Source of the DNA: Sphingobacterium sp. UBA6711
GTDB lineage: Bacteria > Bacteroidota > Bacteroidia > Sphingobacteriales > Sphingobacteriaceae
DNA: 15,475 bases
Direction of reading: 5' to 3'
Assembly: GCA_002454415.1 (NCBI GenBank)
Contig: DKIT01000211.1
Span: 1 to 15,475, forward strand
Below are positions 7,596 through 14,215 of the stretch, piece after piece (position 1 is the stretch's first letter; every line of letters begins with the position of its first letter). Position numbers and translations under genes: made by a program. The notes under the pieces were generated by a model. The model did not search any database. It worked only from the letters and a program-made list of their open reading frames with translations, and had not been told where the DNA came from.

Positions 7596-8504
7596 ATGGA
7601 TAAATATATATTACTCAGCTTGGCGCTATTTACATCCACAGTAACTAAGGCTCAGGATCATCGATTTGATCCACCTTGGAATAATCCCCCAGAATCGGCA
7701 CTGAATTTTACTGTGCCTGGGATAGATAATATACCCGATCTTTACGGCGATATTGAAAACCCACAATTAACTGTATTTTTTGCAGGCAATCAATTTATGG
7801 TTGTGGATGATCTCCTTACATCATTCAAAATGGAATATCCGCAGTACGGACGTATTTTTGTAGAAACTCTGCCCCCTGGCATTTTGGCAAAGCAAATTAA
7901 AGGGGGCTCCATAACCATAGGTAATTTACGGATCACGCATAAACCTGACATTTATACAGCGAGCAAAAGGGCGATTAACGAAATGGCAGAATACTTTAGC
8001 CATACACAGATTTACTGCTACAATAATATCTGTTTAATGGTCCCTAAAGGAAATCCTAGACGTATCAAAACATTAAGCGATCTTGGCAATCCGAAGGTTC
8101 GTATCAGTATGCCAAATCCCCAATGGGAGGGCATTGGGGAACAGATCAAAGCTTCATACAAAAAAGCAGGTGGTGAGCAACTTGTAAAGAAAATCATGAC
8201 GGATAAGGTAAAAGATGGAAGCACCTACCTAACCAAGATCCATCATCGAGAGAGTCCTATGCGTATTCTTTATGCACAGGCCGACGTCGCTCCCGTCTGG
8301 ACGTCCGAAGTGGTATACCAAAAACTAATAGGTCATCCCGTGGAAGGTATTGTCATACCTGATGCACAAAATACAACTGCTACATATGTGGCGGCAAAGC
8401 TAAAAACTGCACCGCATTCAGCGGCAGCGGATGCTTTTCTTAAGTTCATGAACTCTCCTACCGCCAAACAAATCTATCAAAAGTATGGTTTCACGGTAGA
8501 CTAA
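7596..8504 (+). CDS. Periplasmic substrate-binding protein (ModA-like fold), orphan
   Basis: The 302-residue protein has a signal peptide to about residue 20 (TVTKAQ). The mature protein shows features of type II periplasmic binding proteins of the ModA/sulfate class: LTVFFAGNQF near the start, DIYTASKRAI (118-127), ICLMVPKGNPRRIKTLSDLGNPKVRISMPNP (145-174), a VAPVWTSEVVYQKL segment (231-244), and a C-terminal AADAFLKFMNSPTAKQIYQKYGF. C141 and C146 could form a disulfide. No ABC permease or ATPase gene is adjacent, so it may deliver or sense a ligand for the neighbouring cytochrome and DsrE-like protein rather than feed a transporter. An oxyanion ligand (for example a sulfur oxyanion, molybdate or tungstate) is suggested by fold and context, not shown. 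Confidence 0.82.
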   Translation: MDKYILLSLALFTSTVTKAQDHRFDPPWNNPPESALNFTVPGIDNIPDLYGDIENPQLTVFFAGNQFMVVDDLLTSFKMEYPQYGRIFVETLPPGILAKQIKGGSITIGNLRITHKPDIYTASKRAINEMAEYFSHTQIYCYNNICLMVPKGNPRRIKTLSDLGNPKVRISMPNPQWEGIGEQIKASYKKAGGEQLVKKIMTDKVKDGSTYLTKIHHRESPMRILYAQADVAPVWTSEVVYQKLIGHPVEGIVIPDAQNTTATYVAAKLKTAPHSAAADAFLKFMNSPTAKQIYQKYGFTVD

Positions 8505-8545
8505 AAAAAGAAAATGGATAATTAATTATCCATTTTCTTTTTTTA
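8502..8545. terminator. Perfect 44-bp palindromic bidirectional terminator
   Basis: The sequence is its own reverse complement from 8502 to 8545, centred on AATTAATT, with A-rich left and T-rich right flanks around GGATAATT/AATTATCC. In RNA it gives a long stem with a tiny UUAA loop followed by the U-run 8538-8544. It overlaps the stop codon of the binding-protein gene and closes the cytochrome/DsrE/binding-protein unit. Confidence 0.85.
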
Positions 8546-8572
8546 CTTTAGGTCAAAAATTAGTTAGCTTGT

Positions 8573-9364
8573 ATGGTTCTATTGCTCAAAAAACTCCATC
8601 GATATTGGTATTTTATTAGCGTTCTTCTTGTTTTTATTTTATTATTCCCTTACATCTACATCTTAGCTCAAAATCCCAAAAAGAATTATGCGCGAATCGC
8701 TCGTCTGCGACGTTGGGTTTCTGTTGGAGGATCCGCATTAGCAGGTGTATTTTTTAAGGTAACTTATGAATCTAAAATTGATTGGAACCGTGCTATGGTA
8801 TTATGCCCAAATCATACTTCTGTCTTGGACATAACTGCCTTAACCTATTTATGCCCTGCTCCATTTTCTTTTATCGGCAAAGCATCGCTACTTAAAAATC
8901 CTGTTACTCGCATATTCTTCAAAACCATTGACATTCCAGTCACAAGGAGAAGTAAAATTTCCTCTTTTAAAGCATTTCAACGAGCTAATGAGCTAGTTCA
9001 ACATGGCCGAAGCGTAGTAATCTTTCCTGAGGGAAAGATCGATGATGGTTTTCCGCCTCAGATCCATGCGTTCAAATCTGGTGCTTTTCGTATTGCAATC
9101 CAAAATGATGTTCCCATTGTGCCTATTATTATTGAAAATGCCTGGGATATCTTTTTTGATGACGGTGCGAAAAGAGGATCACATCCCGGAATTGTTAAAG
9201 TTCATGTATTCAGCCCGATAGAAACTAAGGGGTTCGATGACAATAATGCTTCCGAATTAGAGAAAATTGTCTACGACAAGATGCATTCATATTGGATTAT
9301 GAAGAATAAGTCGTATTTTCATGACCCACAGAACGTCCAAAAAATATGTCAGGAAAGATATTAA
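8573..9364 (+). CDS. PlsC-type 1-acylglycerol-3-phosphate acyltransferase
   Basis: The 263-residue protein has an N-terminal hydrophobic helix (about 11-32), anchoring it in the inner membrane. The acyltransferase motifs are in order: CPNHTSVLD (catalytic H81 and D86), the block IDIPVTRRS (119-127), VVIFPEGKIDDG (148-159) with FPEG binding the glycerol-phosphate acceptor, and PIVPIII (181-187). Such enzymes convert lysophosphatidate to phosphatidate in phospholipid synthesis. A role in acylating another lipid cannot be excluded. The last 19 bp overlap the start of the ABC ATPase gene, so the two are probably expressed together. The gene follows a strong terminator and must have its own promoter in the 27-bp gap, where I see no clear consensus. 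Confidence 0.9.
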   Translation: MVLLLKKLHRYWYFISVLLVFILLFPYIYILAQNPKKNYARIARLRRWVSVGGSALAGVFFKVTYESKIDWNRAMVLCPNHTSVLDITALTYLCPAPFSFIGKASLLKNPVTRIFFKTIDIPVTRRSKISSFKAFQRANELVQHGRSVVIFPEGKIDDGFPPQIHAFKSGAFRIAIQNDVPIVPIIIENAWDIFFDDGAKRGSHPGIVKVHVFSPIETKGFDDNNASELEKIVYDKMHSYWIMKNKSYFHDPQNVQKICQERY

Positions 9365-10104
9365 TCGAAATCAAGGATATTGCACGCGAATACCAAATAG
9401 GTTCGGAGACAATTCATGCCCTTAGCTCTGTAACACTTGATATCCATAAAGGAGAATTTGTCGCACTAATGGGGCCTTCGGGATCGGGAAAATCCACTTT
9501 AATGAACATTTTAGGTTGCTTAGACACCCCAAGCCGTGGAGAATATATCCTTAATGGGATTAATGTGAGTGACATGACAGAAGATGAGCTGGCAGAAGTA
9601 AGAAACAAAGAAATTGGTTTCGTATTCCAAACGTTTAACTTACTTCCCAAGAATACGGCACTGGAAAATGTTGCTTTGCCACTAATTTATGCCGGATATA
9701 GTAAAGTGAAGCGTGAAGAGAAAGCCACATCAGCATTAGAAAGCGTCGGACTGGGGCATCGTATGGATCATAGGCCCAATGAGCTTTCTGGGGGACAAAG
9801 ACAACGCGTTGCAGTTGCGAGAGCGTTAATCAACGATCCTTCGATCATTCTTGCCGATGAGCCAACAGGAAATCTTGACACCAAGACATCAATCGAAATC
9901 ATGGGACTACTAGAAGAAATACATTCAAAAGGAAACACGATTATCCTAGTGACTCACGAAGAAGATATTGCACTCCATGCGCACCGCATTGTGCGTATGC
10001 GGGACGGCCTGATAGAGAACGATTACCCTAACCCGGACATCAAGTCTGTCTCCCCTCGATTAAATGCACTCAACGAAAAGGGGAGCGATTTTGAGAATAT
10101 TTAA
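9346..10104 (+). CDS. ABC transporter ATP-binding protein, MacB/LolD type
   Basis: The 252-residue ATPase carries all nucleotide-binding motifs: Walker A GPSGSGKST (43-51), Q-loop glutamine Q95 in FVFQTFNLLP, signature LSGGQ (147-151), Walker B IILADEP (167-173) followed by TGNLDTKTS, and H-loop H204 in LVTHEED. The sequence pattern, including NLLPKNTALENVALPL, is that of the MacB/LolD/FtsE branch, which powers mechanotransmission or lipoprotein release rather than import. The family's FtsX/MacB-like permease is not encoded beside it, so the partner must lie elsewhere. It overlaps the acyltransferase gene by 19 bp, suggesting translational coupling and a possible link to envelope lipid or lipoprotein handling. 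The 30-residue tail after GLIEND is extra compared with the shortest members. Confidence 0.92.
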   Translation: MSGKILIEIKDIAREYQIGSETIHALSSVTLDIHKGEFVALMGPSGSGKSTLMNILGCLDTPSRGEYILNGINVSDMTEDELAEVRNKEIGFVFQTFNLLPKNTALENVALPLIYAGYSKVKREEKATSALESVGLGHRMDHRPNELSGGQRQRVAVARALINDPSIILADEPTGNLDTKTSIEIMGLLEEIHSKGNTIILVTHEEDIALHAHRIVRMRDGLIENDYPNPDIKSVSPRLNALNEKGSDFENI

Positions 10105-10167
10105 AAATATTATTTCACTATAAATCAAACACTTATATTATTTACACAAAAATAACATCGGATTTAC

Positions 10168-10197
10168 TTGCTTAAGTTAAATTAAATGATAGTTTTG
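10168..10197 (+). promoter_or_regulatory. Canonical Bacteroidota promoter for the DUF2795 gene
   Basis: TTG (10168-10170) is followed after exactly 19 nt by TAGTTTTG (10190-10197), matching the TTG-N19-TAnnTTTG vegetative promoter of Bacteroidota. Transcription would start near 10204, about 23 nt before the ATG at 10227. It is the best-formed promoter in the window. Confidence 0.75.
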
Positions 10198-10226
10198 CGA
10201 AAATAGAGAACTTAAATTGTTTTTAT

Positions 10227-10448
10227 ATGTATTGGACGTTAGAATTAGCTTCGCATCTAGAAGATGCACCATGGCCAGCAACAAAAGATGAATTAATCGA
10301 TTACGCTATTCGTTCGGGTGCGCCTGTTGAGGTGATTGAAAACTTACAATCTCTTGAGGATGATGGTGAGCCATATGAAAATATTGAAGAAATTTGGCCC
10401 GACTATCCAACAAAAGATGATTTCTTCTTCAATGAAGATGAATACTAG
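10227..10448 (+). CDS. DUF2795-type small acidic protein
   Basis: This 73-residue, strongly acidic protein starts MYWTLELASHLEDAPWPATK. It contains the DUF2795 core DAPWPATKDELIDYAIRSGAPVEVIENL (about 13-40), followed by an acidic tail with IEEIWPDYP and DDFFFNEDEY. Proteins of this exact length and sequence style are very conserved across Bacteroidota, but their function is unknown. There is no signal peptide or membrane segment. The gene has its own canonical promoter and an intrinsic terminator 5 bp after the stop, so it is a free-standing transcription unit, probably well expressed. Confidence 0.9.
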   Translation: MYWTLELASHLEDAPWPATKDELIDYAIRSGAPVEVIENLQSLEDDGEPYENIEEIWPDYPTKDDFFFNEDEY

Positions 10449-10453
10449 TAAAT

Positions 10454-10483
10454 AAAAAACGCCTTTAAACAAAGGCGTTTTTT
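10454..10483. terminator. Intrinsic terminator after the DUF2795 gene
   Basis: AAAAAACGCCTTT (10454-10466) pairs perfectly with AAAGGCGTTTTTT (10471-10483) around an AAAC loop. The A-run and T-run flanks allow it to work in both directions. Confidence 0.9.
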
Positions 10484-10596
10484 ATTTAAAACACGGCCAT
10501 CCTTGGGAAAAGATGTAGTGTGATTGGCATCGATACCTTACCAAGGTTTTAATGTTAGCCTTTTAATCCATTTTAGTCAATTCCAGTCTTACAAAT

Positions 10597-11061
10597 ATGA
10601 AAATTAAAGTAAAGTTACTGCTGTTTATGATTGTCGGCCAGATCACCTGTTCTCAGATTTTTGCACAACAACAAAGTTCACAGGAAAATATCACAATTCT
10701 AAAGAGATTTGTCCATCGTTTAAATGACAGCAACCTCGCAACAGATATCATTTTAAGTCAAGACCTACTGACGGCAAAAAAACTTGATGATGATCTACAG
10801 GAGTATCTATTGGCAAGTATAGATGAAATCAGAATAAACGTACAAAGCAAAGATATCAACCAACTGGAGTACCTCAGTTTTGCCCAGGCTGGACGAAAGG
10901 AAACAAGTGATATCGACCTGGAAGGCATCGATCCCCAACAAGTCTATTTCGTAAGATATCTCAAACGTTTCGTCTTTGCTGCTGTAATCCGAGACAAAAA
11001 AATCGCATCCTTTACGCTGGTTTCCAAAGGCAACAATACAGCACATTTTGTGTTTTATTAA
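10597..11061 (+). CDS. Exported protein of unknown function
   Basis: The 154-residue protein has a clear signal peptide (MKIKVKLLLFMIVGQITCSQ, cleavage near IFAQ at 20-24). The mature part is mixed helix and strand: a polar helical half (about 29-85, with ILKRFVHRLNDSNLATDIILSQDLL), then a C-terminal half with VYFVRYLKRFVFAAVIRDKKIASFTLVSKG and NTAHFVFY. The latter looks like two or three beta strands and could be a small NTF2- or cystatin-like fold, but I recognise no family. There are no cysteines in the mature part and no catalytic motif. The preceding 113 bp, after the DUF2795 terminator, contain no clear consensus promoter. The gene has no obvious operon partner. Confidence 0.7.
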   Translation: MKIKVKLLLFMIVGQITCSQIFAQQQSSQENITILKRFVHRLNDSNLATDIILSQDLLTAKKLDDDLQEYLLASIDEIRINVQSKDINQLEYLSFAQAGRKETSDIDLEGIDPQQVYFVRYLKRFVFAAVIRDKKIASFTLVSKGNNTAHFVFY

Positions 11062-11222
11062 TTTCCTTTGGATTGGCTCACCTAGCGTCATCGTACGACG
11101 CAGCACAATTATTTCTATTTTCAGCACATATTTACGCATTGTCCTATGGCTTAATTGGCTAAGTGATTTATGAGCAATATGAAGCGATGAAAATTTTCTT
11201 AAAAATTTTTCAACAAAAACAC
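11062..11222. other. Intergenic stretch before the trp promoter
   Basis: About 160 bp without a convincing gene. It holds a short palindrome (TCGTACGA inside 11088-11104) with no T-run after it, so it is not a good terminator for the preceding gene. Just before the trp promoter lies an AT-rich tract with GAAAATTTTC, which could act as an UP-like or bent element. Confidence 0.5.
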
Positions 11223-11253
11223 TTGCATTTTATAATTCTATCAACCATATTTG
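11223..11253 (+). promoter_or_regulatory. Promoter of the trp operon
   Basis: TTG (11223-11225) and CATATTTG (11246-11253) are 20 nt apart. They match TTG-N19/20-TAnnTTTG with one mismatch at the first position of the -7 box. Predicted transcription start is near 11260, about 11 nt before the leader-peptide ATG, giving a leader RNA of about 150 nt. Confidence 0.6.
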
Positions 11254-11270
11254 TACTAATAAAAACAGAA

Positions 11271-11318
11271 ATGATAAAAACTGCATTAAATAAAGCTTGG
11301 TGGTGGCACAACGAATAA
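11271..11318 (+). CDS. trpL: Trp leader peptide (attenuator peptide)
   Basis: A 15-residue reading frame, MIKTALNKAWWWHNE, contains three consecutive TGG codons (11298-11306). Its stop codon falls in the loop of the following hairpin. This is the classical arrangement for ribosome-mediated attenuation: with charged Trp-tRNA the ribosome runs to the stop codon, and with Trp starvation it stalls on the Trp codons. The frame stays open upstream to an ATG at 11187, giving a 43-residue alternative, but the promoter at 11223-11253 would put that start outside the transcript. Confidence 0.85.
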   Translation: MIKTALNKAWWWHNE

Positions 11319-11405
11319 CGTTGTGGCAAACACCTATTGCATTATTTGATAATACGTCAAGATATGATGGGCTTGCCTAAATAAGGTAAGCCCTTTTTTA
11401 TTTTT
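11302..11405 (+). promoter_or_regulatory. trp attenuator: alternative hairpins 1:2, 2:3 and 3:4
   Basis: Three mutually exclusive pairings can be drawn. 1:2 joins CACAACG (11307-11313) with CGTTGTG (11319-11325), extended by GGTG (11302-11305) with CACC (11331-11334). The antiterminator 2:3 joins GGCAA (11325-11329) with TTGCC (11373-11377) and CCTAT (11333-11337) with ATGGG (11367-11371). 3:4 is the terminator at 11369-11393 followed by a T-run. A ribosome stalled on the Trp codons would cover strand 1, free strand 2 to pair with strand 3 and prevent termination before trpD. Confidence 0.8.
11369..11405 (+). terminator. Attenuator terminator just before trpD
   Basis: GGGCTTGCCT (11369-11378) pairs with AGGTAAGCCC (11384-11393) over 10 bp with one G-U pair and a 5-nt loop. 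It is followed by TTTTTTATTTTT. It lies only 8 nt before the trpD start codon, which fits a conditional terminator rather than the end of an upstream gene. Confidence 0.9.
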
Positions 11406-11413
11406 ATAATACT

Positions 11414-12403
11414 ATGAAAGAAATTCTAGCCCATTTATTTGAATACAAGACTTTTTCGCGCCAAGAGGCTTATGAAATCCTAACGAACATTGCCATGGGC
11501 AAATACGACAGCCATCAAATTGCAGCCTTTATGACAGCTTATGGCATGCGCAGTATTCGCGTCGAGGAACTGGGCGGATTTAGAGATGCCATGTATGACC
11601 TATGCCTTAAATTGGATTTTGAAGGCTATGATTTAATCGATTTGTGTGGAACGGGCGGAGATGGGAAAAATACATTCAATATTTCAACAATAGCCTCTTT
11701 TGTCACTGCTGGAGCGGGCTATCAGGTAGCAAAACATGGTAATATTGGTGTGTCATCAAGCTGTGGATCATCCAATGTTATGGAGTACCTTGGCTACAGA
11801 TTCAGCAATGATAAATCCGAATTGCAACGCCAGCTTGACGAAGCTAATATTTGTTTTCTTCATGCGCCGTTGTTCCATCCAGCCATGAAAACCGTTGCTC
11901 CAATAAGGCGTGCGTTAGGCGTGAAGACTTTTTTCAACATGTTGGGGCCACTAACTAACCCAGCTAACCCTAGATTCCAGTCCGTCGGTGTATTTAGTCT
12001 AGAATTGGCTCGGCTATATGGCTACCTATACCAGAACACAAATAAACAATACTCCATCATTCACGCATTAGATGGTTACGATGAAATATCGATGACTGGT
12101 GATTTTAAGGTAATCAACAATCAGGGTGAAAATTACTATAGTATGGAAGAACTTGGATTCACCACAATCTCACCAAAGGAGTTAACAGGCGGTGAGACTG
12201 TTGCTGAAGCGGCCCAAACATTCTCATCTATTTTGAACAACCAAGGAACAGATGTTCAAAATAATGTAGTTTTGACCAATGCTGCATTTGCAATCAAAAC
12301 CTTTCATCCAGAAAAATCTTTCGGCGACTGTTTTTATGAAGCAGAAGCCTCACTCATGGAAGGCAAAGCATTGCGCAGTTTCCAAAAGCTAATCAAAAAT
12401 TAA
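11414..12403 (+). CDS. trpD: Anthranilate phosphoribosyltransferase
   Basis: The 329-residue enzyme joins anthranilate with phosphoribosyl pyrophosphate, the second step of tryptophan synthesis. Visible motifs are DLCGTGGDGKNTFNIST (76-92, PRPP loop with GTGGD), AKHGNIGVSSSCGSSNVMEYLG (106-127), FLHAPLFHPAMKTVAPIRRALGVKTFFNMLGPLTNPA (about 149-185), and HALDGYDEISMTG (acidic metal-binding region). The position where many homologues have KHGNR carries an isoleucine instead of arginine; the following SSSCGSSN matches the Bacteroidota style. There is no fused TrpG domain. It is the first structural gene behind the attenuator, and trpF begins 2 bp after its stop codon. Confidence 0.96.
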   Translation: MKEILAHLFEYKTFSRQEAYEILTNIAMGKYDSHQIAAFMTAYGMRSIRVEELGGFRDAMYDLCLKLDFEGYDLIDLCGTGGDGKNTFNISTIASFVTAGAGYQVAKHGNIGVSSSCGSSNVMEYLGYRFSNDKSELQRQLDEANICFLHAPLFHPAMKTVAPIRRALGVKTFFNMLGPLTNPANPRFQSVGVFSLELARLYGYLYQNTNKQYSIIHALDGYDEISMTGDFKVINNQGENYYSMEELGFTTISPKELTGGETVAEAAQTFSSILNNQGTDVQNNVVLTNAAFAIKTFHPEKSFGDCFYEAEASLMEGKALRSFQKLIKN

Positions 12404-12404
12404 G

Positions 12405-13031
12405 ATGGCTATCAAGATTAAAGTTTGTGGCATGAAATATCCCGATAATATTGCGGCGGTAACTTCCTTAGGTATCGATTATGTCGGGTTTATATTTTAT
12501 GATCAATCCAAACGTTATGTCGGTAATGAAAACAAGCAATATATCGAAAGCCTTAATTCACCGACCAAGGTAGGGGTTTTTGTCAATACAAGTATCCCTG
12601 AAATTCTCGTCAAAACAGAGGAATTTCGGTTGAATGCCATTCAATTGCATGGCAATGAGAGCGCTGACTTTTGCCACAAGTTAAAGCAACAATCCTCAGC
12701 AATTATCATTAAGGCTTTCGGTATTGACATCAACTTCGACTGGGGGCAACTAGATCCGTATGTAGGGGTCGTGGATTACTTCCTGTTTGACACCAAAAGT
12801 AGTTCGTATGGCGGTACAGGCATACAATTTGATTGGTCTTTGTTGGACCAATATACCTTAAACACACCTTATTTTCTCAGCGGCGGAGTAGATGCTAAAA
12901 ATATCAAAACCGCATTAGAAAAAAAAGATCCAAGGTTGTATGCCTTAGACTTAAATTCAAAATTTGAAGTAGAACCCGGGTTAAAGGACATCAATCTATT
13001 GACCCACAGTATAAATAGTATTAAAAAATGA
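12405..13031 (+). CDS. trpF: Phosphoribosylanthranilate isomerase
   Basis: This 208-residue TIM-barrel enzyme isomerises phosphoribosylanthranilate to the CdRP ketone, the third step of the pathway. KVCGMKYPDN contains the general base C8. D129 in FLFDTKS is the general acid. GGTG (136-139) and LSGGVDAKN (158-166) form the phosphate site, and LDLNSKFEVEPGLKD (181-195) is the usual C-terminal signature. It is a stand-alone TrpF, not fused to TrpC. Its TGA overlaps the trpB start codon as ATGA, so the two are translationally coupled. Upstream, only one base separates the trpD stop from its ATG, leaving no room for trpC, which usually lies here in relatives. Confidence 0.95.
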   Translation: MAIKIKVCGMKYPDNIAAVTSLGIDYVGFIFYDQSKRYVGNENKQYIESLNSPTKVGVFVNTSIPEILVKTEEFRLNAIQLHGNESADFCHKLKQQSSAIIIKAFGIDINFDWGQLDPYVGVVDYFLFDTKSSSYGGTGIQFDWSLLDQYTLNTPYFLSGGVDAKNIKTALEKKDPRLYALDLNSKFEVEPGLKDINLLTHSINSIKK

Positions 13032-14212
13032 GTATATATCAAGTCAATGAAAAAGGATATTACGGCCCCTTTGGAGGCGCTTATATCCCAGAGATCCTCT
13101 ATCCTAATGTGAAAGAGCTACGTGAAGAATATCTCAAAATTATTGAAGAGAAAAGTTTTCAGGAGGAATTTAACCAATTACTCAGCGATTACGTTGGACG
13201 GCCTTCTCCGCTCTATCATGCCAAACGCTTATCGGAAAAATACGGGACGACCATCTATTTAAAAAGGGAGGATCTTAACCATACTGGCGCACATAAAATC
13301 AATAATACCATTGGTCAGATTCTTTTGGCGGAACGTTTGGGTAAGAAGCGTATTATTGCGGAAACGGGTGCCGGACAACACGGGGTCGCGACAGCCACTG
13401 TTTGTGCACTAAAAGGTATACAATGCGCAGTCTATATGGGTGAAATCGACATTCAACGTCAAGCTCCAAATGTAGCTCGTATGAAAATGATGGGAGCAGA
13501 AGTCATTCCTGCGACATCAGGATCCAAGACACTCAAGGATGCAACAAATGAAGCTTTACGCGATTGGATAAATAATCCAGTTGACACACACTATATTATA
13601 GGATCCGTCGTGGGTCCACATCCTTACCCTGATATGGTCGCGCGTTTTCAGTCCATTATTTCAGAAGAAACAAAAAAACAACTGCTCGCAAAAACAGGCA
13701 AAGAGAACCCAGATATTGTACTGGCTTGTGTAGGTGGAGGCTCCAATGCAGCGGGAATGTTCTACCATTTTTTGGATGAAGAGTCTGTGAAATTATATGC
13801 TGTGGAAGCTGCTGGTCATGGAGTAGACTCCGGTGAATCTGCAGCTACAACTGCACTTGGAAGAGAAGGCGTATTACACGGAAGCCGATCGATACTTATG
13901 CAAACTGAAGATGGTCAAGTTATCGAACCCTATTCCATCTCCGCAGGTCTAGACTATCCCGGTATTGGTCCACAACATGCTTGGTTATTTAAATCTGGCA
14001 GAGGCAATTATGTCAGCGTAACCGACGATGAAGCCATGCAAGCAGGATTAGAACTAACTAGATTGGAGGGAATCATACCAGCCATTGAAAGCTCGCACGC
14101 CTTGGCCTATTTGGAAAAAATCCTTTTCAACGGTGAGGAGACTGTTGTTGTCTGTTTATCTGGCCGGGGCGATAAGGATCTAGATAACTATATGAAATAT
14201 TTTGATTTTTAA
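13028..14212 (+). CDS. trpB: Tryptophan synthase beta subunit
   Basis: This 394-residue PLP enzyme condenses indole with serine in the alpha2beta2 tryptophan synthase complex. The PLP lysine is K90 in LNHTGAHKINN, the catalytic glutamate E112 lies in AETGAGQHGVATA, and the phosphate cup is GGGSN (236-240). VEAAGHGVDSGESAA, SISAGLDYPGIGPQHAWL and the C-terminal LSGRGDKD are standard TrpB1 signatures. The N-terminus GYYGPFGGAYIPEIL is full length. It starts inside the trpF stop codon, and trpA follows after 3 bp, so subunit genes are in the usual order for balanced production. Confidence 0.97.
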   Translation: MSIYQVNEKGYYGPFGGAYIPEILYPNVKELREEYLKIIEEKSFQEEFNQLLSDYVGRPSPLYHAKRLSEKYGTTIYLKREDLNHTGAHKINNTIGQILLAERLGKKRIIAETGAGQHGVATATVCALKGIQCAVYMGEIDIQRQAPNVARMKMMGAEVIPATSGSKTLKDATNEALRDWINNPVDTHYIIGSVVGPHPYPDMVARFQSIISEETKKQLLAKTGKENPDIVLACVGGGSNAAGMFYHFLDEESVKLYAVEAAGHGVDSGESAATTALGREGVLHGSRSILMQTEDGQVIEPYSISAGLDYPGIGPQHAWLFKSGRGNYVSVTDDEAMQAGLELTRLEGIIPAIESSHALAYLEKILFNGEETVVVCLSGRGDKDLDNYMKYFDF

Positions 14213-14215
14213 GGC

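Noticed and set aside
10501..10545. CCTTGG ... CCAAGG inverted pair before the exported protein
   Set aside because: Only 6 bp with a 33-nt loop and no T-run; not enough to call a terminator or operator.
11088..11104. GCGTC ... GACGC inverted repeat as a terminator of the exported-protein gene
   Set aside because: Five pairs with mismatched interior and no T-run downstream.
10807..11139. Minus-strand 110-codon frame
   Set aside because: It covers the antisense of the exported protein at 10597-11061, has no signal or domain, and its start lies in the AT-rich intergenic stretch.
11271..11413. T-box riboswitch as an alternative explanation of the trp leader
   Set aside because: No T-box consensus (such as a TGGN specifier loop with the conserved T-box sequence) is present, and T-boxes are essentially a Gram-positive system; the translated WWW leader explains the structure better.
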